Notes: generated by a model from the sequence alone, not told the origin. DNA of 64,000 nt from Micropterix aruncella (GCA_944548615.1 OX155973.1:3366215-3430214); one strand, 5' to 3'. Positions 32,201-47,200 are shown, counted from the stretch's first letter. Made by a program: numbers and translations.

Positions 32201-35200
32201 ATAGTTATCATGGCTGTAATATTATATTCAATATTACCTACTTACAAATAATCAAAATATACTAATATCATTAAATAGTAAGAGATAATAATATATTAAA
32301 ATAGAAATGCAAATTCTATGTAGAATAATCAACGTAAAATAATTTTGTTGTCAATCCAGCAATATGCCTTCGTATTTTTTAAACATAAATTGATGTATAC
32401 TAAATTATACGAGAATTAGAATGTCAGCTATCATAATTCCGTTATGTTTAATATTTTACAAATTTTGCTAATTATCAACATGGAAAATAAACTCGGAATT
32501 TTAAACTCCCTTTACCATAAATTGGGTTTCTTACTAAATTATTTATAATTATCTTTTTAACCCCTCAGGCCCCGAATGGCCGATATCGGCCACAACACGA
32601 TTCAGCGTGACAGCCCCCTTTTTATTTTGTTTTAATTTAATTTGTTTGATTTTATTATGTTTTATTATGTTAATATGTCTCATTTTATTTATGGGTACAG
32701 TGGTTTGGCAGTAATTAATGTTTTGTTTAGACAGTGTCGTAATTCAATTTTTTTACTAATTTTTACTAAAATTTTTTGGGACAGCAACTTGTCAATCGGC
32801 TGAGGGGCCGAGGCCTGAGGGGTTAAATTGGTCCTGTCCAAGGCTTTTCATTTTCTCTGGAATCTTATTATAGAAGAACAAATTTTGGTGTATAAAACTG
32901 TATCGCACTTTTCTAAGTCGCTGTCGGTTTATGTGGAGATTTGATTTATTCCTCGTATCGTGATGATGAAAATCACTATTCACCGGAACTTCTGCTAGGT
33001 GGCTACGAGCGTACATAATATTTTGGTAGATAATAAATGATGAAGATGGTAGATAATAGAGCGTACATAATATATGTTGCTTCTTAGCGAATTCTTTGAG
33101 AAAATAGTTCCCAGAAAATAGGATTCCGTGCTCTGAGAAAACCTTTCTCCCAGAAAGTCAACATGGCTTCTTGCCAAGTCGCTCGCTCGAGAGTAAAATG
33201 AGTGACTGATCAAATATTTTTTCAATATTCATTTAAATATTATAAATGATTTTGCATCTCTAATATAAGGATGTGCTGACTTTGTTAGTGCGTGGCTTAC
33301 CTAACGGAAAGCTTAGTATCTTGTTTGTTTGTTGATTCTACTCTTCATTGTGAAATTTCACAATGGGTTTATATTCATATGACAATCTCTTACAACCGAC
33401 CCTACTATGAAGTGTTTATATGTATGTGTGTATGTAACATATCTGAAGTATGAGAGACGAAGCCGGGAATCGAACCCGGAACCTTACAATGTAAGATCAG
33501 GCGACCTAACCACTATGCCACCGGGCCGTGTAAGAGGTCTTGTCGGGTATAAGTGATTTGTTTTGAATACATCCATGTCTTTGTAAACAAATTCCCTCAC
33601 CAATATAATATAAATATATGAAATGATTAGGATTTCTAAAGACCGAACAAATCTCTCAAAGGGCTGTCTAGAATAGCACAAGCCACACAACGGACCACCG
33701 CTTTTGCAGAATAAATGTCCGCTGGCCATCTGCGGCACAAGCCTGTGATCCTGTGATCCGTGAACATCTCAAAGTAGTCCGGAGCCAAGTGTAAAGTCAG
33801 AGAAAGTTAATTATTTTTATTTTTTATTTTTGTTAAAAACATACAGCATAAAAAAATTATATATAAGCATAATATATAAAAGTAGTAAAGCAAATGATGT
33901 TTTAAATTATTTGCTATATAAAGATTACAAAATATGCTAAACAATACAATACAAAGAAAACCAAAAAGAATTTAAAACTAACAGTTAAAATTGCTATGTG
34001 CGAGTGTATGGGTGTTGGTGTGTGTTTGTGTGATGGAGAGCGTGTATGTGTGCGTGTGTGTGTGTGTTTGTATGTGTGTGTGTGTGTTTGTATGTGTGTG
34101 TGCATGTATGTATGTGTGTGTGGGTGTGTGTATCCATAGTGCGAATGTGCTTGTGAGTGCTTGTATGTGCACGCTGATTCAATCCGATCTGATAATCAGC
34201 TTTTCACGTACCTCCTTAACAAAGGATTGACTATTTTGATGGTTAAATATGTCAATATCGTAAAAGCATACATTGTATGCATGCATAACGCGCGGCAATA
34301 ACGAATTGGAACCATAGTTAGTGTTGAACCTTGGTACGTAAAAAGTTAAGTGAGCGCGTGCGAGTCGGGAAGGCGCTTGTATGCTCACCCTACTCAGGAG
34401 GTATGGACTGTCCAACCCAGTATGTACAAATTAAATAAATACCATGGTCTCGCAAATGCCGTCACCAGGAACGGCTTCACTGTTCACCTTCACGCAGTGG
34501 TATGCCAGCTAAATCTCTGTTTCACCTTTTTAAAGATCTTGGTCTCTCCAGGAAAATAATCAACTCTTTCTTAGAAAAATTATCTAAAACCGCGATTTCC
34601 GCATCTCAAATTCTATGGCTTCAAAGGGGGAGTGAATGGGTGGTAAGGTGAACGCTAACATGTGGCTAGACAGCTGTCCTAAACCTACCACAGCCGGTCG
34701 TTAATCCGGAATCCACTGCTCACCCTCCAGAAGTGTAATAATACTATACTTCGGTCGGTGAATTCCATGGCAGCTCCGTTTGTATTTTATTTTTATTTTT
34801 TTTATTTATATAATCAATGCCCATATCAACGCATTCAACTGCCATACGCCATACTAAAACTCACCCGAAACGGATAATTCAAATCCGTCAGAACTTTGTA
34901 ATAATTAAACCAATCGGGAGCATCTTCAGCCCAGTTTATATTCCACCATATTTGATCATTATGTGAGTTCTTCAAGAGGGTATAATCTGTTATGAATTCC
35001 GCTTGACTATTATCACGTTCCTTAGTGAATACGTCTTCAAAATGCTTTAACTGTATTGATTTCGATACATCTGGCTTCTTTATAGGGCTGCTTAACCTGC
35101 AATAGAAATTAAAATGAAATAATTTTGATTAGTTTTGGGGACCAGAGGCACACCATTATATACTTTATAGTTAGTTCTACAACTAGAGATGTCGACTATA

Positions 35201-38200
35201 ACGGGCGAACCCGTCACCTCAGGAAGTTTTAACGAAATTTGATCGTTCTGTCTCCAGCGAGGTGAACGCAGAAGAATTAGGACAAAATAGTCCACCGACA
35301 AGTTCTGCCACATGCCTGTAAGAAGCCAACGCCTTACCGCGAGATAGCCAGGTATGTTACCCAGCGGGCAGACACTCGCACCCTTACTTCCAGTTGCAAC
35401 CAGATTACTCTGGTCTCCCGACTGGTTATGAGTTTGAGGTCGCTTGTGGGGTCCTCTCCCTTACTTTGCGGTGAAACGGTGTCAACCGAATCTATCACGG
35501 ACCACGGCATCCTTTGCTCGGCTGTTCACCGGAATCGGGTGAACAGCCGGGGTCGTTTCAAGAGCAGTCACCATAAGGTCAACAACTACCCCCGCTCTAT
35601 AGGAGACAGTACTGTTTCCAGACTCCCCCGACCATTAGTCAGAATGAACAATCAATTGGCTGACGCCGCACGGTGCGCTGACCGTTAGTACTAGTTAGCT
35701 CGCAGCATTCGCGGCTTCAATATTCAGATTTACTTATCCAAATATTTGCTTATATGGGTAATATTAGACTACCGTTTTTCAGTCTATCCTGGACAACAGT
35801 AGTTGCAACATCGCCGAAACGGGTGCTACAAACTTCATGCTGTAAATTCGTTTTTATCCTATTTATAATAATAATAGTAAGTCAATTATCATATAGCTGT
35901 ATAAAGATTATAGTCAGTCAATACCCAGTCACAATAAAAAATCACAATGATATAATAGTCAATAAGCGAAAGAATAAAAACAATCGCGTGTGTTTGACAT
36001 TATAAATAGGATAGAAAACGAATTTACCGCGTGAAATTTGTAGCATCCGACGAGTGTTGTGTGCAAGATGGATTTTCAAAATTCTTGCGCTCCGAGCCCG
36101 GCCCCCCACCACCGTTATAACCTACGCAGTGGCGGAAGCGGTATGCGGCCTACCCGCAAAACAACGGTTTGACAGCTCTTCAGTCTACCCTGGACAACGG
36201 CGGCTGCAACGTCACCGAAACGTCGGGTGCTACAAATTTCACGCGGTAAATTCGTTTTCTATGCTATTTATAGAATAAAGACAGTTTTTTTTCAATTTAT
36301 TTAATAACCAATTTTTAAATACAGTTATGAATAAATTCCAGCCAAGCCCAAGGCTTATCTGTTGGATATTATGATAGGGTGACTTTCAGTGCGACTTTAG
36401 TGGTCATCTTGACCATATTATAATATTGGGTGGGCCATTTAAAATTTTAGACTTTGTAATGCTATAAAATAAAAACTAATGATTTTTTTTATTTTATTTG
36501 AATTTGCAATTCTTGCCATTAATTGTGGAATACAACAATTCGATTGTTCCAATTTTTGAGCACATTTTCAATGGTATGCGGCAAAATCTCTCCAATGGCA
36601 ATGCGTATATTGATATTTAGGTCATCAATTGTTGCTGGTTTGTTGGCGTAACATTTGTCTTTGACGGCAGCCCAAAGATAATAGTCAAACGGCGTCAAAT
36701 CGCAGCTTTGTGGTGGCCAAACGACATCAGCGTTTCGGCTGATAATGCGATTTTCGAAAACGGTACGCAAAAGATCGATGGTAACGTTGGCTGTGTAGCA
36801 TGTAGCGCCGTATTGTTGAAACCAAATGTCACTCAAGTCATGCTCTTCCAATTTTGAAAACAAAAATTCGTTCAGCATGTCACAGTAGCGCTCACCATTG
36901 ACGGTAACGGTGGCTTCTTGCTCGTTTTTAAAGAAAAATGGCCCAATGATGCCGCCAGAGCAAAATCCGCACCATACAGTCACATGTTGTGGATGCATCG
37001 GCTTCTCTTCGATTACGTGCGGGTTTTCAAAACCCAAATGCGACAATTTTGCTTGTTTACAAAGCCACCGATTTTACATAGCCACCAATTTTGCTAGTTT
37101 ACATTCTGCAACATTGGACCCATTTTCAAAGTAAAATTTTAATATTTCCCAGCGTTCTTCAAGCGTAAATGCAACCATTTTCGTACACCGCAAATATAAA
37201 ACTAATTTTCTGTCAAAATAGGAATGACGTAAGTATTGCCGTTTCTCGAAGTAACCGCTTGTTCAAAAATAAAACGATAGATGGCTGACACGTTATATAT
37301 GCTGCAACTACATTAGTTAATATTAGTTGACACAGAAAGCGGTGGCTTGATAATAGGCCCGATTGCGTTTCTTTGTGAACTAAAACTAAAATTAGTCCAA
37401 GCGAACGAGACAGAGCAATACGTTAGAGCGGAATATGAAACGAACGATCGTCGATAAATACTACCTGTCGAACTTATACTCGTTCGAATAAATTCGAGCA
37501 TATTTCGTGCGGTGTAAGATTTGACCTTGGCGAGCAGTTTAATGCGAAAAAGTGACAACCGGTCATCTCACATTCCGCTCTAGTGTATTGGCCTGGCTCA
37601 ATCACATGGACTTATTTCCGATTTTAATTCACGAAGAAACGCAATCGAGCCCATTATCTACATAAAAAGTTGAGACGTACTTAATGCTAATATAATTATG
37701 TATGTATCTTATTCGTATCATTTACACATATGTTTCACTTTCACTTATTTTAAAGCTAACTATTTTTAGTTCTTTTTTTTTCTTTTTTTTTACATTTTTT
37801 ATTAGTTTTAGAGGAATTTTATTGAATATATGACGGATTAGCCAATTCAATCTTCTTTTTCCATAAAGGTTTCGTAAAGGAGGGACGAGTAACCGTTCAT
37901 TTTATATCTGTCTTGCTGTGTTTATGTTGGACATAAATTTGAAATTCGTCAGTCTCGAAATATTGAACTGTCAATCTATAGATAAATAGTACATTATCTG
38001 GTAATATGCCACAATAATTGAAAAATCCTATCTGGTCGTTCCTGAATTGACAAGAGAACTGAGAAAATTTTATATTTTTAAAATCCTTAATGCCATAAAT
38101 TGGGGCCTCTGGGGCCTCTGATGCCTTATGGCAATTTATTATAAAAAAAAAGGTTAGATTGACAAAGAAAGCTATTTCGAACCTTAATTTCGGATAATAG

Positions 38201-41200
38201 ATGTTAGGATAATCGGCGTTCTACTGCACAAATATATACACGCGCAATACATTCTCACCTTGATAATGGTCCATCAATTGCGTAATAATTTCTGCTGCTC
38301 AAATTCGGTTTGATCCGATACGGTGAACAGCTCGGACTTCTATAGTATTTACACATCTCCGTCATATCATTGTCGGTTGATGCACATAGCTGCTTTTCTT
38401 CTATTTGGTCTAATTCGGGATCCGAATCGTCTCTTCGCCTTACGAATTTGCTGCTTGCTAGGCTTTTGACGACACTAGAAAAAAAACCATATATCTACAA
38501 GTGATGGGGCAAAATCGAAATCTTTGCACCGTATTAGAGGAGTGTCAGAAACATAACTGATTTAGAATAGATAACCTTACGTATTTCCATTAAGTATAGT
38601 TTTACAAAACATCAATAAATATATTGAATGTTTTGCCATATTACTTTAATTTTACTTTCAGTTTTCCAAGCAGAATGTATGGGAATAATAGAAGCTTGCA
38701 ACGCAGTGAAACAGCGGCAGCTAAAACACGAAAACATATGTATTCTATCGGACAGCAGGTCAGTGATACAGGCACTGGGAAGCGATAGATTTACATCTGG
38801 GCTCGTATACGAATGCCTCCTCGAGGTATGCGGAAAAGGCAATAAGGTGACACTGAAATGGATCAAGGGACACAGTAACTCAAGAGGAAACGATGCTGCG
38901 GATGAACTAGCCCATAAGGGCTCAGACACACCGGCATACGGACCCGAACCTATCGTGCCCCTACCCTACTCGCACATAAACAACCAACTTGACAACCACT
39001 ACAAACAACTACATCAAACACACTGGAAAGAGATAGACACCTGCAGACAAACCAAAGAAATAGTAGTGGAATACAACCACAAACTTACCAAGACACTTCT
39101 AAGGACAAAAAGGCCCCAACTACGCAAACTAGTGGGACTGATAACAGGACACAACACACTAAACAAACACCTCTTCAACATGGGCGGAACGAATAGCCCT
39201 ATGTGCAGAGCATGCATGGAGGCGGAAGAAACCACAAAACACATTCTGCTAGATTGTAAACAGGTAGAAGTATACAGGACAAAACACCTTGGGACTCCAG
39301 GCACCCTGCGCGAGGCAGCAGGAAACCTGAAAGCCCTGCTGGCTTTCGTCGAGGAGCTGGGGTGGGTGGAATAGCGCTACCCCCGTTACACGCAAAATAG
39401 GCACACTGGATGTCGACTTGCGGAGGAACGCCCAGTACAACTAACTAACTAGAGGAGTGTCAGAAACATAACTGATTTTGAATAGATAACCTTACGTATT
39501 TCCATTAAGTATAGTTTTACAAAACATCAATAAATATATTGAATGTTTTGCCATATTACTTTAATTGTACTTTCATAATACCGCTACCCTTTTTGGACAT
39601 CCTGTATGAGAACACTATAATACGCAAATTTTTATTTTCAAATGACTAAAGACCCTTTTTTAAATGGCGAAAAGCGGTCGAATTGTCAATATTCAATCTC
39701 TCAGTCGTCATCACTACCTGAAGATCGTCCAGAGTGAGGCTCATCTTCACCAATCACCATTTTGGAATCTGCCAAACCACTTTTTAATAGTCCAGAGAAC
39801 AGGAGCACGGTCCAAATAAAGACTGAATGTTTTTTTGCGCAATCATGAACACTTGCACCTTTCCGAAATTCGTATAACATTACATCCCGCAAATGCATCT
39901 TATCGGTCCCTCTCGAATTTTGGCAACTGATCATAGCGATATTGTTGAGTTGTCAAGTCGCAATTGAGAGTCAATAATCGTTGCCCATCCCTATATTTTC
40001 CTTTGTTATTGTGCAACTTTACTCCCCACTATATCGCCTGTAGTGGCCACAAGCCACAAACCTACTGATCTCTACCAATACGAGGTCTGTCCAGCCGAAA
40101 TACAGAAATGTAGCAATTTCTGAGAATATGAGGAAATTCTCTTATTTTTTTTTACTTAACCCTTGGAGTAAATGGGTATTTTCATGGATGCATCTGTCTC
40201 TTTTGCAGGATTTTCGGCGACGTCGACCTTAAAGTACTATAACTACGAAACTACTACACCAATCATAAAAAGAACAACTGCACAATGATTGCATTGAAAT
40301 TTCGAATATAGAATATTGAAATATCATTTTGTAAAACAATTAGATAATTATGAATAAATATGAGAACGTCAAAGAAGTGAAAAAAACGCGGAACCAGATC
40401 TGGTCGTATCATACTCAACGGATAATTGTTTCAGAACCAGATTTGGTCGTATCATACTCAAGGGGTTAACACCGAGTAGATAGGAGCTCGGTTCCTAACC
40501 ACAGGGTTTGAAGGAATAGGCGTGCACTGGACTCCCTATCTATCCACAGGACAGGTAATTGATATCTTTTCATTGCATCTCGATTTAATTGCCAATTTTG
40601 TCACAATTTCCGAACCAGCCAGACCTAATCGCCAAGAGCGGGCCGCACCGCCGTTTTGTGAACCCAAATGCTTCCGCCGTAGGAATTGTACGGTATGATC
40701 TTAGACTATACTTACATATTGAGAAGAGAGTCATAGAATTTCTTGATTTTGGCATCTTCATCGGTTGAATGGGTCGTTCTGCCCTTCATTAAATCTTTAA
40801 AGTTAGTGCGCGCTATAAACAGAAAACCAAGAATTTAAGAGCTATTTTAGTATTTTAACCCCTCAAATGTGAGGCGTCCCTTAAGGGATGCCTTGGCAAA
40901 ATGTATACAAAATGTATATAAATTTATATAAATGTAAATATAAATGTAAATGTGCGCCGCTTTATAGTAATCTGCTCTATAGTAATGCTATAGCTCTATA
41001 GTAAACCCCGCTCTATGTAAATGTAAATGTAAATGTAAATATAAATTTATATACATTTTGCCATAGGCAACCCGAGCTAATCGCCATTAATAATAATAAT
41101 AATAATTTTATTCATTCAAAAATATAAATTTACAATTGTATTAGTTGCAGAATCTGCCTAACTAGGCCATAGCCCGTACCAAGGAAAACTCTATGTATGG

Positions 41201-44200
41201 CAAAGATTTATTCATGTGCTCATAATATTAAAATGAAAAATACAAAATATGATAAAATAGAAAATAGATAAGCGAATTCAAATTAAACTTATAATTATAT
41301 TTAAAATATTGATATAGCATGGTCATGGAAATAAATATTAATATAAAATGTCGTAATATGAACTTTGTAAAACAAATAAATAAATAGTATTAAAATATAA
41401 AGTGTAGTGCAATGTATGTGCAGTCATTCATTTGAGGGGTTAAGGATACTCTCACATTTTAGGGCTAATTAATTATGTGAAAGAAAAAAGAACTACTCAC
41501 CAAAGTACTCTTCAGGATTGTCTATCTGGAGGCTATTCAACTTGCAGTAAGCATTATTTACAAAGCAAGCGAGTTGTGAACAACAGCCTAAGTGTAGAGT
41601 GCTTTTAGGCCCTGGACCAACACCTTGAAAGTTGACTTCAAAATCGGGATAACGGACAACAATATTTTTTGACCTGTCAACAAATAAAACAACTTATATT
41701 ATCATATGGAAAATAGGAATTATGAGGATCGCTTGGAATTACTTGGACTGACTACTCCCCAACAAAGAAAACAGAAGGGACCTGATTGAGACATGTAAAA
41801 TTCTCACAAATTATTACGATGCACCTGAGCTAAAGATATTTATAAATTTGACGTCAATACAAATCTTCGAGGTCACACTAAAAAACCATGCAAAATTTTA
41901 ATATAATCTTCTTAAAAATGTTTTGCAAAATAGTGATTTGGAATAAACTACTATTTGAAGTGATTAGTGCTCTGTCAATCAATTTATAAACATACTTATT
42001 TGTACCTAAAAACTTATATATATTGTTTATTACTAGCTTTACAAGATCTGGTCTGAACGTATCAGCAAAGCTGCAGGTCCAGAACAAATATTAATAATAA
42101 TAACAATAGGAACTAAAAACGGAAATAAAAATGCATTAGAGCAGAATATAAAATGAACGGTACCACTCTTCCAGCAAAAAACTACCCATCGAACATAAAG
42201 CAGCATATTCTAAGACCGAACGAAACTAATTGGGATAGTTTTATGTTCTGCAGGTAGTTTTTGTGCCGGAAAAGCTACAATCGTTCGTATTATATTCCGC
42301 TCCAACGCACTGCTTTGCCTTGTTATTACAACACTATAATGTTACAGCAACATTATAATCTACACTCTTAATGTCAGAAGCGTCCTCAAGACTGCTCAGA
42401 AGTTCGGAGCCCTTGCGAGGAAACATACTCCGCATCATTAGAGAAAATATAGTGTAAGTTTCTGAGGTACTTGAACAAGGTGCGGCAACATAACTTCCTC
42501 TTTTCAAAATGCAATAAAACCCACTTCATGAATGTTTTTTTTTACAATATAGTTACATGTCTAAAGTTTTGTTTCACACAGTTTTAAAAATCACATCAGG
42601 TAGATGACGCCCTCCTATTGTTCATACGCTGAATAAGCCGATTTCTGGCGTTTGTCATGACTCTTACCAGCATAGTAGCGGGTATGTTGGCAATTCCTGT
42701 CTGGATGTTGGCCATCAGGTCTTGGAGGGTCCTTGGACGATTGACATAAATGCGGGATTTTAAATACCCCAGAAAAAAAAAATACAAACAGGAGCTGCCA
42801 TGGAATTCACCGACCGAAGTCGGCCGGCCCATCATATACTATTATTACACTTCTGGGGGGTGAACGGTGAATTCCAGAAGTGGTAGGTTTAGAACAGCTG
42901 TCTTGCCACATGTAAGAGTTTAACTTACCACCCATTCACTCCCCCTTCGAAGCAATAGAATTTGAGATGTGGAAATTGCAGTTTTAGATAATTTTTCTAG
43001 GAAGGAGTTGATTATTTTCCTGGAGAGACCAAGATCTTAGATCTCAAAAAAGAGAAACAGAGATTTAGTGCTATGTAATCAACGCCTGTAGATTACAATA
43101 AAATAAATAATTAAATTAGAGTTAATGTACTCAATTTTAAATAATTACCAATCCTCAAACTGACTCCGGCTCCACTCGAATCGGTGGTCGTCGTGACGGA
43201 AACCGTTCTCCTTCATCTTGTCGAACAGGACGTTAAAATCCGAGTTGGGAGTTGTGAAGATGGCTATCCTCGGTCGGATGAAGCCGAAGACAGTGTGCAC
43301 CATCCTTTCGAGGTCCTGGGGGTTCATGTGTTCTATCAGCTCTATACAGACGACAGCATCGCACCCGATAAGACGAAAATCAGGATCGGCGGCACTGCCT
43401 TCAATAATCTAAGAAAATAAATGTTTAGCTAGTAAGTGATAGACTGTGTATTTTTTTTGGTAGCTGTGACATTCAAGGATGTTATAATACTGTAATGTAT
43501 ATTAGATTGGCAATACTGCCTACAGATCTAGGTTGTCAATACTAATTGTAAGTTGTCAATATTCGTACCTATCAATGCTCTCTCGTGTTTGTTAAACATC
43601 GATGGTTATTGCTGGTGATATGAAGCACGTCAGAAAGTAAGTGTAGTAGGGCTCTCACGAGCACATGGTTTTTTCAAGCTTTTACTTACGTTGCAATGTT
43701 TGTTAGTATGTATGTTAGTTTGTTTAGGTCAAATCTTGCAAACTGGATTAGAACCACTTCCTCTTATCCTATGAAGTGGAAATTTTACTTGGTGAGCTTG
43801 ACCTGATTCTACAACTAGAGTTGTCAATTACAACAGGCGAACCCGTCACCTCAGGAAGTTTTAACGAAATGTACGTTCTTTCTCCCGTTAAGTGAACGCA
43901 GAAGACTTAGGACAAAACAGTCCACCGTCAAGCTTCTCCACATGCCCGTAAGAGGCCAACGCCTTATCTGCGAGATAACCAGGTACGTTACCCAGCGGGC
44001 TTACACTCACGCCCTTACTTCAGTTGCGACCGGATTACTCCGGTCACTCGACTGGTTACGAGTTCGAGGTCGCTTGCACGGTCCTCTCCCTCACGAGGCG
44101 GTAAATCGGTGTAAACCGAATCTATCGCGGACCACGGCATCCTTTGCCCAGCTGTTCATCCGGGATTGGGTAGCCGATGATCGTTTCAAGAACAGTCGGT

Positions 44201-47200
44201 GTAAGGTCAGCAACCACCCCCGCTCTATAGGAAACAGTACTGCTTCCAGACTCCCCCGACTGTTAGTCAGAATGCACAATGGATTGGCTTACACCGCACG
44301 GTGCGCAGACCGTCCAGGAGCGCCAGAAGGTTGACTCCTAGGGGAAACTAGCCCTAAGGCCAGAGTCCTACCCGGGCTCGCACTTCATGCGTGGAGGCCG
44401 CCGGATGGATGTTGACCCGTGAGTGTGACCAACCCTGAACAAAATGGGTCTTCATGGCCAACTCAGCAAGGGCCCATTAGCTCCCAAATGCAAAGCACCT
44501 GATTCTACACACAGGATCGGCTCCCGACAAAAATACTCTTCCACGTTAAACAGCAACACAATTTTGACACACAATTTAGATACGCATTCTCTGCATGACA
44601 CTCAATGCAGATAAATGCACTGTCCTACATATCGGATCTCGAAATCCACGGCTAGCATATACGATTGAGGGGAAAACAGTACAGCCAGTTTAGACCCAGA
44701 AAGACCTTGGCATCACTATCTCCTGGTACCTCAAATGGGAAACCCACATAATCGAAATAGTTCAGAGAGCAAAATCCCTTCTATATTTATTAAGAAAAGC
44801 TTTTTCCACTATCACCAGTGAACTTTTCCTCAAGCTCTTTAAAACCTACATTCGCCCGCTCCTCGAATACTCCTACCAGGTATGGAATCCTTACTTTCGG
44901 AAGGATATAGAGCACCTGGAAAGAGTTCAGAGAAGAGCAACAAAGTTGGTGCTATCGCTGAGGAACAAACCGTACGAAGTACGACTGAAAGAACTTCGCC
45001 TGACAACATTAGAGGAACGTAGGCAGCGAGGAGACTTAATAGAAAACTACAAAATGCTTCACGGTTATTACAGTGTGCCCAACCTCGAGAGCATGTATAC
45101 CCTGAACACCAATAAGCAACTGCGTGGACACTCGTTGAAGCTAAATAAGACAATTGCAGCATTGAATCCCAGGAAATATTTTTTGACAAATCGTGTAGTG
45201 GATGCTTGGAATGCGTTGCCAGAGGATGTAATCAGTGCTATCTCTGTCCAATAGCTTTAAAAACAAACTGGACATTTTTCTTAGTGCAAAACAGTCACAA
45301 GTTTAAAAACAAGTGCATGTGATATACTCGCATCAGCCTTAAGCCCTCCTATGGCGGGGTAAAATTTCTGCCCGGGATAGTTTTGCGCATAACTTTTAAA
45401 CTACTATACGGATCGTAAAAAGAATAACTGCAAAATGATCACATTGAAATTTGAAATATTATAACGTTACAACATTATCTCGTAAAACAATATAGATAAT
45501 AATGAATAAATATTACAGTTAGCACAGCGCGAAAAGCGTCTAACCAAAAATGGTTAGCTCACATAGGAAGGGGCTGCTAGTGTATAATATAATAATAATA
45601 ATTCAATTATGACAGCCCGTTCCAAATTTCACCATGAAATGGCTGCTGCACCTAGGGTTGGCTTCCGACTAAGGGACTCCTCAACGGTCTACAGCATAGA
45701 AATGAAATTTTGTATACGCATTCAATTATGATAGCCCGTTCTAAGTTTATAGGGCTGCTGCACCCAGAGTTGACTTCCAACGAGGGGACTCCTCAACGGT
45801 CAACAGTACAAACACGAAATTCTGTATAGCATTCAATTTGAATAGCCCGTTCTAAGTTCCACTATGACATGGCTGCTGCACCCAGGGTTGGCTCAGAACT
45901 GAGCATTTTAATAAAAGCTTGTTTTCAAAAATGTGTTTTTACTATTAATCTATTTTTTGCTATGTTGGTTACATTGCCGAGTAGGTTCGCTCCTCCTTTT
46001 TCCAACGAGACCATGCGGGGGTCAGTACGTTCAGAACTGTTGACCTGGCATCATCTTGCGTAAACAATGTCATTGTTTCCTTCCGCCAGGCACAGTATAC
46101 CAGACAGTAGCTTCTCTTAGGAAAAAACTGAAATCGAAGCGAATATGTCTTGAGTCGTAAGGGTTCGGATATGGTCGCCAGATGTCCCGCTACTCAGCCC
46201 TTGCGGATATGCAAACGTCGCCAGCCTTAACCTGCGCGTAACGCTAACCAGGCGTTCGGTGAGACGTACCCCTCTGCCGACATTTCTCGCACCCTCCTTC
46301 TGTAATGCCCTGTAGCTTGAGAGTAAACCTACTTGTAGTGGCAAATCCAGCGGTCAGCGGTTAAACCGATCGAAAATCTGCCACCTTATTTTAGGGTACC
46401 CATAGAACGACAAGGTGCAATTTTGGTGGCGCCCAGGGGTGATGTGAACCGGCGTTTTACTGCCGATGGCACACCGGGTACTCGTAGAGGCGTGTCTCTC
46501 CTCGCCGAGTTGCGATACAAGGTGACCTTAAGCTCTTGTATCGTACGGTCTCCTTTTGCAGATTCCGCAGCGATCTCTTTTCCTATTTGATCGATCTAGT
46601 CTCCACTAGTTTGTAAATCTAGCCGCTCGCATAATTGAGGCATTAAGGTATAAGCTGTTATTGTCGCTTACCGTTTGAAGAGCAGTACTGTCCTGCGAAG
46701 CGTAGATATCGTCGGGTCGGGTTATAAACTCGGTCCGGTCGAAGTCTGGTCTCGCGAAGTTCTCTCTTGTGATGCACTCAATTATCGAAAGTTTTCCGAA
46801 CACTGACTCTAGTATTTTTGTCTCTACCGCTTGAAGGTTGAATAAAAAACTGTTTTGTTATGTCACTTTATAATTCCACTTTCAATGTGGCTCAAATAAA
46901 TTATAAAGTCAATTATTTCTATTTGTTACATTGTATATGCTAGAAAGAATGAAAATTTTAAAACAAAATTATGTTACTTTGTTTTTTGTTGTTATTTTCC
47001 TTGCCTCTCGTTTCCATAGTTTCTTTAATATGCTATGTTGGTGATTCCCTTATTCAAAACTGTAGAATACATATATTCACGGCTTTGTTGTGTGCAATGT
47101 CGCAACCCGCGGCCGGGTTTTCGGCGAATGCAGGTGTGTCGTATTTGGGATAATATGTTTTGTTTTTAGATTGTGAAAATGCTTACGGTACTATGAATAT

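Noticed and set aside
33455..33528. Possible tRNA gene on the minus strand
   Set aside because: A and B boxes are present but the acceptor ends do not pair and a SINE body follows; a related degraded copy lies at 2340.
33990..34230. Val/Cys-rich or His/Thr-rich proteins
   Set aside because: Translations of the GT microsatellite.
45602..45895. CRISPR-like array
   Set aside because: Units are 115 bases with no spacers and the sequence is eukaryotic.
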